Assembly (NCBI GenBank): GCA_929200535.1 | Contig: CAKMZV010000002.1 | Span: forward strand, 11,537 to 75,536 | DNA: 64,000 bases | From: an uncultured Gammaproteobacteria bacterium | GTDB lineage: Bacteria; Pseudomonadota; Gammaproteobacteria; CAKMZV01 | Direction: 5' to 3' | Shown: piece by piece, positions 20,842 through 30,570 of the stretch | How the letters are laid out: each line of letters opens with the position of its first letter | Numbering within the stretch: position 1 is the first letter of the stretch | Made by a program: the position numbers and the translations under genes | The notes under the pieces: generated by a model | Database searches by the model: none | Told to the model about the DNA's origin: nothing | Seen by the model: only the letters and a program-made list of their open reading frames with translations

Positions 20842-22056
20842 ATGCCTGCCTTTGAATACCTCGCTCTTAATAGCAAAAATAAACAGATTAAAGGTATTAT
20901 AGAAGCCGATTCAGAACGTCATTTGCGTCAGCAATTACGTGAAAAATCACTGATTCCGCTAAATGTAAAAAATCTTAAAAATAAAAAAAAATCTGCAGCC
21001 GGGAAAAAGTTTAGCCTAAGCACCAGCAAAAAATTAAAAAGTGCAGATTTGGTTATTATTACCAGACAGCTTGCTAATTTAATTCGTGCCGCCTTACCTA
21101 TTGATGAGGCTATTAGAACCATTGCTGAACATAATAATACCACTATCCGCAAAGTGCTTTCAGAAACTCGCTCAAGAGTTGTGGAGGGAACGCCTTTAAG
21201 TAAATCGCTTAAAGAACAAGGGGTTTTTTCAGAAGAATACAGCTCAACCATTGCCGCTGGGGAACGCTCAGGTGATTTGGCAAAAATTTTAGAAAAACTG
21301 GCAGATGATATTGAGAGAAAAGATAAATTCTTAGGCAGAATGAAAACCGCAATGATTTATCCTGCGGTGATTGCCTTTGTCTCAATCACTGCGGTGATTG
21401 CTCTTTTGACCTATGTTGTGCCTCAAGTGGTTGAGGTCTTTACCTCCTCCAATCGCCAGCTACCGGTGCTGACTATTCTAATGATCAATATCAGTGATTT
21501 TTTACGACAATACGGACAAGCTCTATTATTTTTACTTATTATTTCACTGATTGCTTTCCGCCTTTCCTTACGAGTTAAATCTATCCACCTAAAGTGGCAT
21601 TCTTTACTAATGAAGTTTCCACTGATTGGAAAAATGTTTGTCGGCTCGAATAACTCACAATTTGCACGCAATTTTAGCCTGATGCAATCAGCTGGCGTAC
21701 CTGTTTTAGATTCCCTAAGAATTACGGCTAATACACTCTCCTGCCTACCAATGCAACAGGCTATCTATTCAGCAACTGAAATGGTTAGAGAAGGAAGCAC
21801 TATCTTTAATGCCCTACAAAAATTTAACGCCTTGCCACCAATGACCTTATATATGTTAGCCAGTGGGGAGGCTAGTGGGAAATTATCCGATATGATGGAA
21901 CGAGCTGCAATCAATCAAGAACACGAATTAGAGCAATTTACAACGAGTATGCTCGCCGTCTTAGAGCCTGCAATTATGTTGGTAATGGGTGGCTTTGTAT
22001 TGCTTATCGTACTCTCAATACTTCTACCCATTTTCGAGCTTAATCAAGCCATTTAA
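20842..22056 (+). CDS. gspF: Type II secretion system inner membrane protein GspF
   Basis: The 404-residue protein has two repeated GspF/PilC cytoplasmic domains (residues ~70-195 and ~275-395) and three membrane helices (about 170-190, 220-240 and 378-400). It is the platform protein that couples GspE to pseudopilus growth. It ends the cluster, and the following gene fusA is convergent. The pseudopilins (gspG-K) and gspL/M must be elsewhere, as in other gammaproteobacteria with split gsp loci. Confidence 0.94.
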   Translation: MPAFEYLALNSKNKQIKGIIEADSERHLRQQLREKSLIPLNVKNLKNKKKSAAGKKFSLSTSKKLKSADLVIITRQLANLIRAALPIDEAIRTIAEHNNTTIRKVLSETRSRVVEGTPLSKSLKEQGVFSEEYSSTIAAGERSGDLAKILEKLADDIERKDKFLGRMKTAMIYPAVIAFVSITAVIALLTYVVPQVVEVFTSSNRQLPVLTILMINISDFLRQYGQALLFLLIISLIAFRLSLRVKSIHLKWHSLLMKFPLIGKMFVGSNNSQFARNFSLMQSAGVPVLDSLRITANTLSCLPMQQAIYSATEMVREGSTIFNALQKFNALPPMTLYMLASGEASGKLSDMMERAAINQEHELEQFTTSMLAVLEPAIMLVMGGFVLLIVLSILLPIFELNQAI

Positions 22057-22074
22057 TTACATTCTTAAAATGTA

Positions 22075-24177
22075 TTAGCCTTGATTTTTCTTGATGACTT
22101 GCTCTGTAATGTTATTTGGCGCATCACTGTATTTTTCAAACTGCATAACATAAGATGCCCGTCCTTGACTCATAGAGCGTAGGTCTGTTGCATAACCAAA
22201 CATTTCAGCAAGAGGGACCATTGCTGTAATTTGTTTGCCTGTGGCAATATCTTCCATATTACCAACAATGCCTCGGCGACGATTTAAATCACCCATTACA
22301 TCACCCATAAAATCTTCAGGTGTAGTTACTTCGACTTTCATCATTGGTTCAAGTAATACCGGGCTGGCTTTTTTAACACCTTCTTTAAGTGCCATTGAAC
22401 CAGCAACCTTAAAAGCGACTTCACTTGAGTCAACATCGTGAAAGGAGCCATCATAAAGGGCTACACGTAAGCCTAAGAGAGGGTACCCAGCAAGCACCCC
22501 TTGTTCCATTTGTTGTTGGATTCCTTTATTAACGGCAGGAATGTATTCCTTAGGAATAACACCACCGACAATTTCATCCAAGAATTCATACGTTTCTTCT
22601 CCGTCAACAGGTATCGGCTCAATACGTAGCCAGACATGACCATATTGTCCTCGTCCACCACTTTGACGCACAAATTTACCTTCAATTTCGACTGAAGAAC
22701 GGATGGTTTCACGATAAGCCACTTGTGGTTCACCGACATTACATTCAACGCTAAATTCTCGACGCATACGATCAACCAGAATATCTAAATGAAGCTCGCC
22801 CATTCCAGAAATAACCGTTTGTCCACTTTCTTCATCTGTGTGTACACGAAAAGATGGATCTTCATCGGCTAATTTAGACAGAGCCAATCCCATTTTTTCC
22901 TGATCTGCTTTTGATTTAGGTTCTACAGCAACAGATATTACCGGCTCAGGAAACTCCATTCTCTCAAGAGTAACGAGATGATTCTGATCACAAAAAGTAT
23001 CTCCTGTCGTCACTTTTTTTATGCCTACGGCTGCGGCAATATCTCCAGCATAGACTTCTTTAATCTCATTACGAGAATTAGAATGCATCTGTAATATTCG
23101 CCCAATTCTTTCTTTACGACCTTTAACTGGGTTATAAACAAAATCACCCGATTTTAATACCCCAGAATACACTCTAAAGAACACCAACGTTCCAACATAA
23201 GGATCGGTCATTATCTTAAATGCTAACGCTGAGAAAGGCTCATCATCTGAAGATTTTCTGACCACTTCTTGTTCTTTCTCATCAATACCTGTAATCGCTT
23301 TTACCTCTTCTGGAGAGGGCATATATTCAATGAACGCATCTAACATTGCTTGTACGCCTTTGTTCTTAAATGCAGAACCACATAACATAGGCACAATTTC
23401 ACCAGCAATACAGCGTTCTCTTAACCCTTGTTTTATTTGCTCTTCGCTAAGTTCTCCGCCTTCAAGATAGACTTCCATTAATTCTTCGTTAGCTTCAGCT
23501 GCCGATTCAACCATTTGCTCACGATAGGATTGGCATTCATCCAATAGGTCGGCAGGAATTTCTTCATAAGTAAATTCCATTCCCATATTTTCTTCTTTCC
23601 AGTTGATGGCTTTCATTTTCACCAAATCAACAATCCCTTTGAAGCCCTCTTCTGCCCCAATCGGTATTTGAATCGGGACGGGGTTTCCTCCAAGGCGCGA
23701 TTTTACTTGATCAACAACACGCAAAAAATTTGCCCCAGCACGATCCATCTTGTTAACAAAGCCAATTCGTGGCACTTGATATTTATCCGCCTGACGCCAA
23801 ACAGTTTCTGATTGTGGCTCTACACCACCAACGGCACAAAATACCGCACAAGCACCATCTAAAACACGCAAAGATCTTTCCACTTCAATAGTGAAATCAA
23901 CGTGCCCAGGAGTGTCGATAATATTAATGCGATGCTCTGGGAAATTTTTATCCATACCACTCCAAAAACAAGTGGTTGCTGCAGAGGTGATTGTTATTCC
24001 TCTCTCTTGTTCTTGTTCCATCCAATCCATTGTGGCAGCACCATCATGAACCTCACCAATTTTGTGAGACATTCCAGTGTAATATAAAACACGTTCTGTC
24101 GTTGTTGTTTTACCGGCATCAATATGAGCCATAATACCAACATTGCGATAGCGATTCAGGGGAGTTTTTCTTGCCAC
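22075..24177 (-). CDS. fusA: Elongation factor G
   Basis: The 700-residue translational GTPase has G1 [11 protein letters not shown]3 DTPGHVDF and G4 NKMDRAG, then domains II-V with the expected length. It catalyses ribosomal translocation and, with RRF, ribosome recycling. It is the last gene of an rpsL-rpsG-fusA str operon; tuf does not follow. A terminator-like hairpin in the rpsG-fusA gap may reduce its expression relative to rpsG. A separate fusA-specific promoter is possible but not seen clearly. Confidence 0.98.
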   Translation of the reverse strand: MARKTPLNRYRNVGIMAHIDAGKTTTTERVLYYTGMSHKIGEVHDGAATMDWMEQEQERGITITSAATTCFWSGMDKNFPEHRINIIDTPGHVDFTIEVERSLRVLDGACAVFCAVGGVEPQSETVWRQADKYQVPRIGFVNKMDRAGANFLRVVDQVKSRLGGNPVPIQIPIGAEEGFKGIVDLVKMKAINWKEENMGMEFTYEEIPADLLDECQSYREQMVESAAEANEELMEVYLEGGELSEEQIKQGLRERCIAGEIVPMLCGSAFKNKGVQAMLDAFIEYMPSPEEVKAITGIDEKEQEVVRKSSDDEPFSALAFKIMTDPYVGTLVFFRVYSGVLKSGDFVYNPVKGRKERIGRILQMHSNSRNEIKEVYAGDIAAAVGIKKVTTGDTFCDQNHLVTLERMEFPEPVISVAVEPKSKADQEKMGLALSKLADEDPSFRVHTDEESGQTVISGMGELHLDILVDRMRREFSVECNVGEPQVAYRETIRSSVEIEGKFVRQSGGRGQYGHVWLRIEPIPVDGEETYEFLDEIVGGVIPKEYIPAVNKGIQQQMEQGVLAGYPLLGLRVALYDGSFHDVDSSEVAFKVAGSMALKEGVKKASPVLLEPMMKVEVTTPEDFMGDVMGDLNRRRGIVGNMEDIATGKQITAMVPLAEMFGYATDLRSMSQGRASYVMQFEKYSDAPNNITEQVIKKNQG

Positions 24178-24204
24178 AGTCGAAAATAAAAGTTATGAAT
24201 TGAT

Positions 24205-24226
24205 AAAAAAGCTGGCAATTGCCAGC
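24205..24226 (-). terminator. Terminator or attenuator between rpsG and fusA
   Basis: On the minus strand the palindrome GCTGGCAATTGCCAGC (24211-24226) is followed immediately by six T (24205-24210), a compact intrinsic terminator shape. It lies within the operon, between the rpsG stop and the fusA start. It would make fusA transcription partly dependent on read-through or on a promoter of its own. Confidence 0.65.
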
Positions 24227-24281
24227 AATGAATAGAATGAATAATAAGAGGGGTAAGCGTAGGAAGTAGCTGCTCGTAATC

Positions 24282-24752
24282 CTACCAACGAAAATGTGAA
24301 AATGCTTTGTTCGCTTCTGCCATACGGTAAACATCTTCTTTCTTTTTAACCGCGGATCCACGACCTTCATACGCTTCAGACATTTCTGCTGCAAGGCGTA
24401 AACGCATTCCTTTTTCTGATCTTTTTCGTGATGCTTCAATTAGCCAACGCATAGCCAAGGCTTCTTGTCTTTCTGGACGTACCGGTGCTGGAACTTGATA
24501 AGTTGCACCACCTACGCGGCGAGAACGAACCTCTACAACAGGACCGATATTTTCCATTACTTTATCAAAGGCTTCTAAAGGGTCTTGTTTACGTTTATCC
24601 GAAACAATATCTAACGCACCATAAATGATTTTTTCTGCTACAGACTTTTTACCATCTAACATTAGCGTGTTTACAAACTTAGCAAGTTTTTTGCTCTGAA
24701 ACTTTGGGTCGGGAAGGATTTCTCGCTTCTCAGGTTTTCTTCTTCGTGCCAT
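24282..24752 (-). CDS. rpsG: 30S ribosomal protein S7
   Basis: The 156-residue protein matches S7 throughout, with [17 protein letters not shown] at the start, [13 protein letters not shown], and [21 protein letters not shown]7 nucleates assembly of the 3' domain of 16S rRNA and in E. coli represses the str operon through the rpsL-rpsG spacer. That spacer is only 29 bp here, so an E. coli-like translational operator is not obvious. It lies between rpsL and fusA. Confidence 0.98.
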   Translation of the reverse strand: MARRRKPEKREILPDPKFQSKKLAKFVNTLMLDGKKSVAEKIIYGALDIVSDKRKQDPLEAFDKVMENIGPVVEVRSRRVGGATYQVPAPVRPERQEALAMRWLIEASRKRSEKGMRLRLAAEMSEAYEGRGSAVKKKEDVYRMAEANKAFSHFRW

Positions 24753-24781
24753 AATCTAAATCGTTTTATTATAATATAACT

Positions 24782-25156
24782 TTACTCTTTCGGTTTCTTT
24801 GCTCCATAGCGAGAACGTGCTTGACGACGCTTCTCAACGCCTGCACAGTCCAAAGTGCCACGGATTGTATGATATCGCACACCTGGTAAATCTTTCACCC
24901 TACCGCCTTGTATCAAGATAACAGAATGTTCTTGTAAGTTATGCCCTTCTCCACCAATATAAGTGGTTACTTCATAGCCACTTGTCAAACGAACGCGAGC
25001 TACTTTACGCATTGCTGAATTAGGCTTCTTGGGTGTTGTGGTATAAACACGAGTACAAACGCCTCGTCTCTGAGGACAGCTTTTTAAAGCCGCTGTTTTG
25101 CTCAAACGACGCTTTGATACTCGCGGTTTGCGAACTAATTGATTGACCGTTGCCAT
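24782..25156 (-). CDS. rpsL: 30S ribosomal protein S12
   Basis: The 124-residue protein has the conserved [16 protein letters not shown] and [16 protein letters not shown] segments around the decoding centre. The lysines altered in common streptomycin-resistance mutants are both wild type. S12 sits at the 30S A-site and controls decoding accuracy. It is first of the str operon, with a well-formed sigma-70 promoter about 90-115 bp upstream. Confidence 0.98.
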   Translation of the reverse strand: MATVNQLVRKPRVSKRRLSKTAALKSCPQRRGVCTRVYTTTPKKPNSAMRKVARVRLTSGYEVTTYIGGEGHNLQEHSVILIQGGRVKDLPGVRYHTIRGTLDCAGVEKRRQARSRYGAKKPKE

Positions 25157-25242
25157 ATAAAATATCTACTTTCTATTAATTTTTTGTATATTGATATTAA
25201 GGAAGAGATCTCCAGAAATAAAAATCTCACCAAAAAGGGTAA

Positions 25243-25271
25243 ATTTTAACACATTTGCTCATTTTATTCAA
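25243..25271 (-). promoter_or_regulatory. Sigma-70 promoter of the rpsL-rpsG-fusA operon
   Basis: On the minus strand TTGAAT (25266-25271) and TAAAAT (25243-25248) are separated by exactly 17 bp. They lie about 87 bp upstream of the rpsL start, leaving a leader with short AGATCTC-type inverted repeats. No other gene lies between the promoter and rpsL. Confidence 0.7.
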
Positions 25272-25327
25272 ATGAAAACGTTTTTTTATATTTAATTACT
25301 ACCACTCCCACTTTTTTTCAGGTTCGT

Positions 25328-25933
25328 TTACTGACAATTTCTTAAAAAATGACTCAATGTAATCAATGGCAGACCCATCAACGCTCCTGGCTCTTGTTCG
25401 CTTATTTGCTCACAGAGCGATACGCTCAACCCCTCAGAGCGAAAAGCTCCGGCACAAGATAATGGATTGTCTATCTCTACAACTCTTTTTACCTCTGTTT
25501 TACAAAAATCTCGAAACTTTACCTTGGTGGGAATAACGTCACTATGTAGCGCTCCCTCCCCACTATTGTCATAATCATACACACATAGGCTGGTATAAAA
25601 ACAGAGTAAACAATCCCTTGATTCCATTAGTTGAGAAATGGCTCTTTCTTTGGTGTTTGGTTTGCCCATTGTTTTACTTGGATCTTTGCTTAGGTTGACC
25701 AATAGTTCATCGGAGCTAATAATAATGGCGGATGATTGAGAGATTTTTTCAGCTACTCTATAGGCTTTTTGCCGAGCTAATCGCAATACTAACTCTTGGG
25801 GGGGTTCATCAGGCAATGGGCTTTCATCAATGTCCGGGGAAACAACTGAAAACGGCAAACCTAATCTGGATAATAAATCAAAACGTGTTTGCGAGGAAGA
25901 GCCAAGAATTATTGGCTTAGTCAATTTATTCAT
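25328..25933 (-). CDS. Maf-family nucleotide pyrophosphatase
   Basis: The 201-residue protein has the Maf/HAM1-like pattern: N-terminal ILGSSSQTRFDLLSRLGL, an internal IDESPLPDEPP loop, ISSDELLV and LSCAGAFRSEG. Maf proteins hydrolyse non-canonical or methylated nucleoside triphosphates. The IDESP loop and neighbourhood suggest the YceF-type (7-methyl-GTP) subgroup, which is uncertain. The first 8 nt overlap rlmH, so the two are co-translated. It lies downstream of rlmH on the minus strand. Confidence 0.85.
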   Translation of the reverse strand: MNKLTKPIILGSSSQTRFDLLSRLGLPFSVVSPDIDESPLPDEPPQELVLRLARQKAYRVAEKISQSSAIIISSDELLVNLSKDPSKTMGKPNTKERAISQLMESRDCLLCFYTSLCVYDYDNSGEGALHSDVIPTKVKFRDFCKTEVKRVVEIDNPLSCAGAFRSEGLSVSLCEQISEQEPGALMGLPLITLSHFLRNCQ

Positions 25934-26384
25934 GGGAAAGGTGATATGGGTGGTTTTGTAGAATACTAAAAGCCCTATATAGCTGTTCGCTAAAAATCAT
26001 TTGTGCAATCAAGTGCGAAAAGGTTAGTTTAGAAAAAGACCAACTCCATTGGCATTGTGTGGTTAAGCTTTCATCTAAACCGTCAGCACCGCCAATATAA
26101 AAAATCAAATCATTGCCTATTTGTTGCCAGTGCTGTATTTTTTTTGCCAATACCTCACTAGAGGTTTGCTCCCCCGTAATGGTTAGTGCAATTTTTACTG
26201 CTCCTTTAATTTTTGTTTGTTTGGTTAGTTTTTCCAGAGCCTGAGCTTCTTGTTTTTTATTTGAGGGAGAAATATGCTGCAAAACTATTTGAACATAGGG
26301 AGGCAGACGCTTATGATATTCCTGTTGCACTTCTTGTAACCAAGAGGGTTTTTTATGGTTCACTGTAAAAAGAAATATTTTCAT
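25926..26384 (-). CDS. rlmH: 23S rRNA (pseudouridine-1915-N3)-methyltransferase
   Basis: The 152-residue SPOUT-family protein is close to the E. coli length (155) and has the SAM-binding loop FYIGGADGLDES, FSKLTFSHLIAQMIFSEQLYRA, and a C-terminal HPYH. RlmH methylates pseudouridine 1915 in helix 69 of 70S ribosomes. The last residues read HPYHLSHE, slightly different from the common HPYHR ending. It overlaps maf by 8 nt and is divergent from pgeF across a 56-bp gap. Confidence 0.93.
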   Translation of the reverse strand: MKIFLFTVNHKKPSWLQEVQQEYHKRLPPYVQIVLQHISPSNKKQEAQALEKLTKQTKIKGAVKIALTITGEQTSSEVLAKKIQHWQQIGNDLIFYIGGADGLDESLTTQCQWSWSFSKLTFSHLIAQMIFSEQLYRAFSILQNHPYHLSHE

Positions 26385-26440
26385 TTTTTAATTTGCCTTA
26401 GATTACAATTTTATTGTAGTAAACATAACATTTTTATAAA

Positions 26441-27154
26441 ATGCCTATTTCAAATTACCTTCCTGTTGAATGGGATGCCCCCCAAAATATAAAGGCTTTT
26501 TATACCGATAACCAATGCGGAGATTTCTCTCCCAAAAACCTGACTGGACAAACTAACTGGAAAATTTTTGCAGAAACATTCCAGCTCTCTTATCCAAGAC
26601 CTTGGATTAACCAAGTACATAGCAACCGCACCGTTTCTGCTCCTCAGCACTATGAAGAGGATGCCGATGCCATTATCACCAATCAAACTCAAACGCCTTG
26701 CTGTGTTTTAACCGCAGATTGTGTTCCCATTCTTCTATGCGACAAAAAAGGACAATGGGTTGCCGCAATACATGCGGGCTGGCGAGGGCTGGTTAAACAA
26801 ATTCTACACCATTGCTGTCAAAAATTCCCTAACTATACTGAAGCTATTGCTTGGATTGGTCCATGTATTTGTCAAAATCATTATGAAGTAGGCGAAGAAA
26901 CAAAGCTCGCCTTCGATGCGTTGCCTATTGACTGTGGTGCTTTTTTTCAACCCTCTAACACTTCTGCCCATAAAGCCGCCGAAGAAAAAAAGTTTTTATT
27001 AAACTTAAAAGGGGTCGCCCAAGCCCAACTTAATGATCTTGGCATTCAGGCTGTTTTCACAAATAATCGTTGTACCTATGGAGATAGCCGTTTATATTCT
27101 TACCGTCAAAATCCAGAAACGGGTAGAATTGCTAATGTAATTTGGAAAATTTGA
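26441..27154 (+). CDS. pgeF: PgeF/YfiH-family multicopper-oxidase-fold protein
   Basis: The 237-residue protein has the conserved LTADCVPILLCD, IHAGWRG and GPCIC motifs of the YfiH/LACC1 family, carrying the Cys/His metal site, and ends with RCTYGDSRLYSYR. E. coli PgeF prevents faulty incorporation into peptidoglycan precursors; other members act on purine nucleosides. It precedes hisB by 26 bp on the same strand and may share a promoter with the his genes, though a functional link is not expected. Confidence 0.92.
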   Translation: MPISNYLPVEWDAPQNIKAFYTDNQCGDFSPKNLTGQTNWKIFAETFQLSYPRPWINQVHSNRTVSAPQHYEEDADAIITNQTQTPCCVLTADCVPILLCDKKGQWVAAIHAGWRGLVKQILHHCCQKFPNYTEAIAWIGPCICQNHYEVGEETKLAFDALPIDCGAFFQPSNTSAHKAAEEKKFLLNLKGVAQAQLNDLGIQAVFTNNRCTYGDSRLYSYRQNPETGRIANVIWKI

Positions 27155-27180
27155 GACGTTTATAAAATTAATAACATAAA

Positions 27181-27771
27181 ATGAAACGAACTGCCTCTAT
27201 TCAAAGAAAAACAAAAGAAACCAATATCGCCGTTAGCATCAATCTTGATGGTAGTGGCACAAGCAAACTACAATCCGGCATCGGTTTTCTGGATCATATG
27301 TTAGAGCAAATTGCCAAACATGGCATAGTTGATCTTGAAATATTGTGTAAGGGAGACAATCATATCGACGATCATCATAGCGTCGAAGATATTGGCATTG
27401 CCCTTGGTCAAGCACTTCAACAAGCTCTTGGCGATAAAATGGGTATTTGTCGTTATGGTTATAGTTATGCTCCTCTTGATGAGGCTTTGTCACGCACAGT
27501 GATTGATTTAAGTGGGCGTGCCTGTATTGAATTTTCTGCGAACTTTCCTACAGAAAAAATTGGCAATTTTCAAGTCGAACTTTTTCGGGAATTTTTTACT
27601 GCATTTGCACATAATGCAAAAATGACTTTACATATTGATAGCATTAGAGGTATTAACAGCCATCATATTGCCGAAAGCATTTTTAAATCTTTTGCCATCG
27701 CATTGCGTCAAGCTATTTCTGTCGATGCCAAACGCCAAGGGGTGGTGCCATCCTCTAAAGGCGTACTATAA
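27181..27771 (+). CDS. hisB: Imidazoleglycerol-phosphate dehydratase
   Basis: The 196-residue protein is the monofunctional dehydratase without the phosphatase domain found in enteric HisB. Signature metal-binding stretches are GFLDHMLEQIAKHG, DDHHSVEDIGIALGQAL and ESIFKSFAIALR. It makes imidazole-acetol phosphate in histidine synthesis. It begins a compact hisB-hisH block, with hisA and hisF continuing only after two inserted modules. Confidence 0.96.
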   Translation: MKRTASIQRKTKETNIAVSINLDGSGTSKLQSGIGFLDHMLEQIAKHGIVDLEILCKGDNHIDDHHSVEDIGIALGQALQQALGDKMGICRYGYSYAPLDEALSRTVIDLSGRACIEFSANFPTEKIGNFQVELFREFFTAFAHNAKMTLHIDSIRGINSHHIAESIFKSFAIALRQAISVDAKRQGVVPSSKGVL

Positions 27772-27785
27772 CGTCATAATAAGCA

Positions 27786-28439
27786 GTGCAGACAAAAAAA
27801 AGTATTGCCGTCGTAGGTATGGGCAACCTTCATTCGGTTACTCGTGCTCTTGAGTATGTTTGCCCGAGTTTTGTTAGCATTGAGCTTACGCACAATGTAC
27901 AAACCATCGCTGATGCCGATGCGGTTCTCTTCCCTGGGCAAGGAGCCGCCGCCAGTTGTATGACAAATTTACAAAGTTATGAGGGGCTAACTCATCAGCT
28001 ATTACAAGCAAGCGAACAAAAACCTTTTCTCGGAATTTGTATGGGAATGCAAGTCCTATTCACAAAGAGCGAAGAAAATGAGGGTGTTGATTGTTTAAAT
28101 AAAGTGGCTGGCACCGTTAAGCCTTTTGATTTTAAAGCGAGAACTGCCTCTTCCCAAGATATGCCACCCCTTAAAATCCCCCATATGGGATGGAATTCCA
28201 TAGAACAAACAAAACAGCATCCCTTATGGCATAACATCCCGGACCACAGCAATTTTTATTTTGTGCATAGCTATTATTGTGAGTGCCAACAACCACAAAA
28301 TATTTATGGAACTACCCAATACGGGCATCCATTCACCAGCGTTATTGCCAATAAAAATTATTTTGCCATCCAAGCCCACCCAGAAAAAAGTGGCGATGTT
28401 GGCTTACAACTTCTGAGAAATTTTGTTGAAACGGTATAA
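27786..28439 (+). CDS. hisH: Imidazole glycerol phosphate synthase glutaminase subunit
   Basis: The 217-residue class I glutamine amidotransferase has the nucleophile in FLGICMGMQ, the oxyanion glycine region FPGQGAAASC, and the catalytic His/Glu near QAHPEKSG. It supplies ammonia to HisF. The start is a GTG at 27786. Normally hisA follows directly; here a restriction-modification pair begins 3 bp after the stop. A diverged copy of its last 47 nt is found at 30478-30524. Confidence 0.95.
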   Translation: MQTKKSIAVVGMGNLHSVTRALEYVCPSFVSIELTHNVQTIADADAVLFPGQGAAASCMTNLQSYEGLTHQLLQASEQKPFLGICMGMQVLFTKSEENEGVDCLNKVAGTVKPFDFKARTASSQDMPPLKIPHMGWNSIEQTKQHPLWHNIPDHSNFYFVHSYYCECQQPQNIYGTTQYGHPFTSVIANKNYFAIQAHPEKSGDVGLQLLRNFVETV

Positions 28440-28442
28440 AAA

Positions 28443-29750
28443 ATGATGACAAATCATACTATCATAGAAGGCGATAGCCGTAAAATGACGAAGGTAAACA
28501 ACAACTCCGTTAACTTAGTTATTACTTCCCCTCCTTATTGGCAATTAAAAGATTATGGGACGGACAATCAAATAGGTTTCAATCAAAGTTACGAAGATTA
28601 CATCAATAACCTTAATTTGGTATGGAAAGAATGTCATAGAGTACTAACTAACGGTGGTAAATTATGCGTTAATATAGGAGATCAATTTGCTCGAGCCGTT
28701 TATTATGGTCGTTATAAAGTTATACCTATTCGTACAGAAATTATAAAATTTTGTGAAAGCCTTGGCTTTGATTATATGGGAGCGATTATTTGGCAAAAAA
28801 AGACAACATCTAATACCACAGGAGGAGCATCCCTGATGGGTAGTTATCCTTACCCAAATAACGGTATTATTTCTATTGATTACGAGTTTATCCTTATTTT
28901 TAAAAAATTAGGCTCTTCCACAAAACCAAATCCAGTATACAAAGAACAGTCCAAAATGACAAAAGAAGAATGGAAGACTTTTTTTTCTGGACACTGGCAT
29001 TTTTCTGGGATCAAACAGGATAAACACCTTGCTATGTTTCCTCCTGAGCTTCCAAGACGTCTAATTAAGATGTATTCTTTTGTTAACGATACTGTACTAG
29101 ACCCTTTTTGTGGGAGTGGGACGACAATAAAAATTGCTCGTGATCTTAATCGAAACTCCATTGGTTACGAAATCAATCCTGACTTTATCCCAATTATCAA
29201 AGAAAAAATAAGCCCTACCCAGAAAAGCCTTTTCGATGCACAATATCATTTCATTCGTCAAAAACCCCTTAAAGACAATATTCTTAACAAAGAAATTGAA
29301 GAGCATTCCTATATTTTTAAAGATTTCCATCAATTCAATAAAAAAATTGATCCTCAGCTTTTACACTTTGGCTCAAAAATCAACCACAATACTCCAATAC
29401 CTCGGGAAGAGTTTTTTTCAGTCAAGGAAATTCTCAGCCCAACGCTTCTTCGTTTAGAAAATAATCTTACTGTCAAACTTCTTGGAATTAAGGAAAAGTC
29501 ACAAACAGTCGATGATGCTTGTTATTTTCTTCGCAATAAAACGAAAGGACAAAAAGTTTTTCTAAAATATGATTCTATCAAATATGATGAAGAAAACTAT
29601 CTCCTAGTCTATATGTACTTAAAAAATAAAACTTTTCTCAATGCTCACCTTATTAAACAAGGTTTTGTATTAAGTGACCGAAATCTAAACTATAAAAACA
29701 AGGATAAATTTATCAAATTAGAAGAAAACTATGAGCAAAAAACAAGCTAA
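28443..29750 (+). CDS. Type II N4-cytosine/N6-adenine methyltransferase with C-terminal nuclease-like domain
   Basis: The 435-residue protein has motif IV TSPPYW at residues 28-33 and motif I DPFCGSGTT from residue 220, the order of beta-class methyltransferases; TSPPY favours N4-cytosine. The first ~260 residues match the length of the M.MjaI group (CTAG). The added part, residues ~330-430, has VKLLGIKEKSQTVDDACYFL, GQKVFLKYD and FLNAHLIKQGFV, the pattern of a staphylococcal-nuclease-like fold. The specificity and nuclease activity are inferences. It overlaps the endonuclease gene by 20 nt and sits inside the his operon. Confidence 0.85.
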   Translation: MMTNHTIIEGDSRKMTKVNNNSVNLVITSPPYWQLKDYGTDNQIGFNQSYEDYINNLNLVWKECHRVLTNGGKLCVNIGDQFARAVYYGRYKVIPIRTEIIKFCESLGFDYMGAIIWQKKTTSNTTGGASLMGSYPYPNNGIISIDYEFILIFKKLGSSTKPNPVYKEQSKMTKEEWKTFFSGHWHFSGIKQDKHLAMFPPELPRRLIKMYSFVNDTVLDPFCGSGTTIKIARDLNRNSIGYEINPDFIPIIKEKISPTQKSLFDAQYHFIRQKPLKDNILNKEIEEHSYIFKDFHQFNKKIDPQLLHFGSKINHNTPIPREEFFSVKEILSPTLLRLENNLTVKLLGIKEKSQTVDDACYFLRNKTKGQKVFLKYDSIKYDEENYLLVYMYLKNKTFLNAHLIKQGFVLSDRNLNYKNKDKFIKLEENYEQKTS

Positions 29751-30447
29751 AGATTTTGGAAAAAAAGAAAAGGTGTTGAACTTCGCCAGTAATAACTACC
29801 AACTAACCAGACCCCGAAAAGTGGGTGCAGTTATGGAATTGATAAGAGAGTGCCAACCAAAATCGTTACGGGATTGGGAAAAGTTTTACTTTAAAAAAGC
29901 TTTCTCTAAAAGAAAAAACCCGTACAAAATGACTCCTCAAATTTTGGATGAACTTGGAGAAAGGCTTTTTGCTAAAATTACAGAAATCGTAATACCAGAC
30001 TGGACTTCTGCATTTAATGACTTAACAGAACAAGACTGTAGGGACTATATCTACGAGGTAACACTAGTGCGTACATTTGATGGTTTTCTAACAGAAAAAT
30101 CGGTAGTCAATGACAAACTTGCTAAGCAGTTTCCAAAAGTTGTTTTTGAAGAAAGTGATAGTGAATTAGATCACTCCGGAGATGTTGATTACCTTGGTAA
30201 AGTTGGCGACAAAGCTTTTGGACTACAAATAAAACCTATAACTGCTAATGCAAATTTTGGAAACTATAAACCTACCGATCGAATGAAATCACATTTTGAA
30301 GACTTCAAAAAAATATATGGAGGAAATGTTTTTGTCGTTTTTTCAAAACGTGAAGGAGATAAAAAACAAATCGAGAATGAAAAAGAACTTCTTAACGAGA
30401 TAGAAACCGAAATTAAACGATTAGAAGAATTACAAAATGAACTTTGA
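29731..30447 (+). CDS. Restriction endonuclease, probably MjaI family
   Basis: The 238-residue protein overlaps the methyltransferase end by 20 nt. A PD-(D/E)xK-like site is visible as GDVDYLGKVGDKAFGLQIKP (D151/D153 and Q166-x-K168), with a lysine-rich C-terminal helix. Adjacency to an M.MjaI-like methyltransferase suggests cleavage at CTAG; I recognise the family only by overall pattern, so the name is moderate. Its last codons and stop are encoded by a remnant of the hisA 5' end, showing that the module once sat directly before hisA. Confidence 0.7.
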   Translation: MSKKQAKDFGKKEKVLNFASNNYQLTRPRKVGAVMELIRECQPKSLRDWEKFYFKKAFSKRKNPYKMTPQILDELGERLFAKITEIVIPDWTSAFNDLTEQDCRDYIYEVTLVRTFDGFLTEKSVVNDKLAKQFPKVVFEESDSELDHSGDVDYLGKVGDKAFGLQIKPITANANFGNYKPTDRMKSHFEDFKKIYGGNVFVVFSKREGDKKQIENEKELLNEIETEIKRLEELQNEL

Positions 30448-30476
30448 TATTATCTCAGCGATTGACCTAAAAGAAG
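30437..30476 (+). pseudogene. hisA: Remnant of the hisA 5' end (40 nt)
   Basis: This stretch matches the first 40 nt of hisA (31994-32033) at 39 of 40 positions, including ATG. It then runs directly into a hisH-like fragment. It overlaps the end of the endonuclease gene and supplies its stop codon. Confidence 0.85.
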
Positions 30477-30477
30477 A

Positions 30478-30524
30478 GCGATGTTGGTTTACAACTTCTT
30501 AAAAACTTTGTTGAAACAATTTAA
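30478..30524 (+). pseudogene. hisH: Remnant of a diverged hisH 3' end (47 nt)
   Basis: It aligns without gaps to the last 47 nt of hisH (28393-28439), ending in an in-frame TAA, with 40 identities. The seven differences fall in six codons: four synonymous changes, Arg to Lys, and Val to Ile. This is the pattern of an orthologue kept under selection elsewhere, not of a decaying duplicate. Confidence 0.8.
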
Positions 30525-30570
30525 CTCTTAAGAATATTACATAGAAAGAATACTATTCTTAAAACATATT

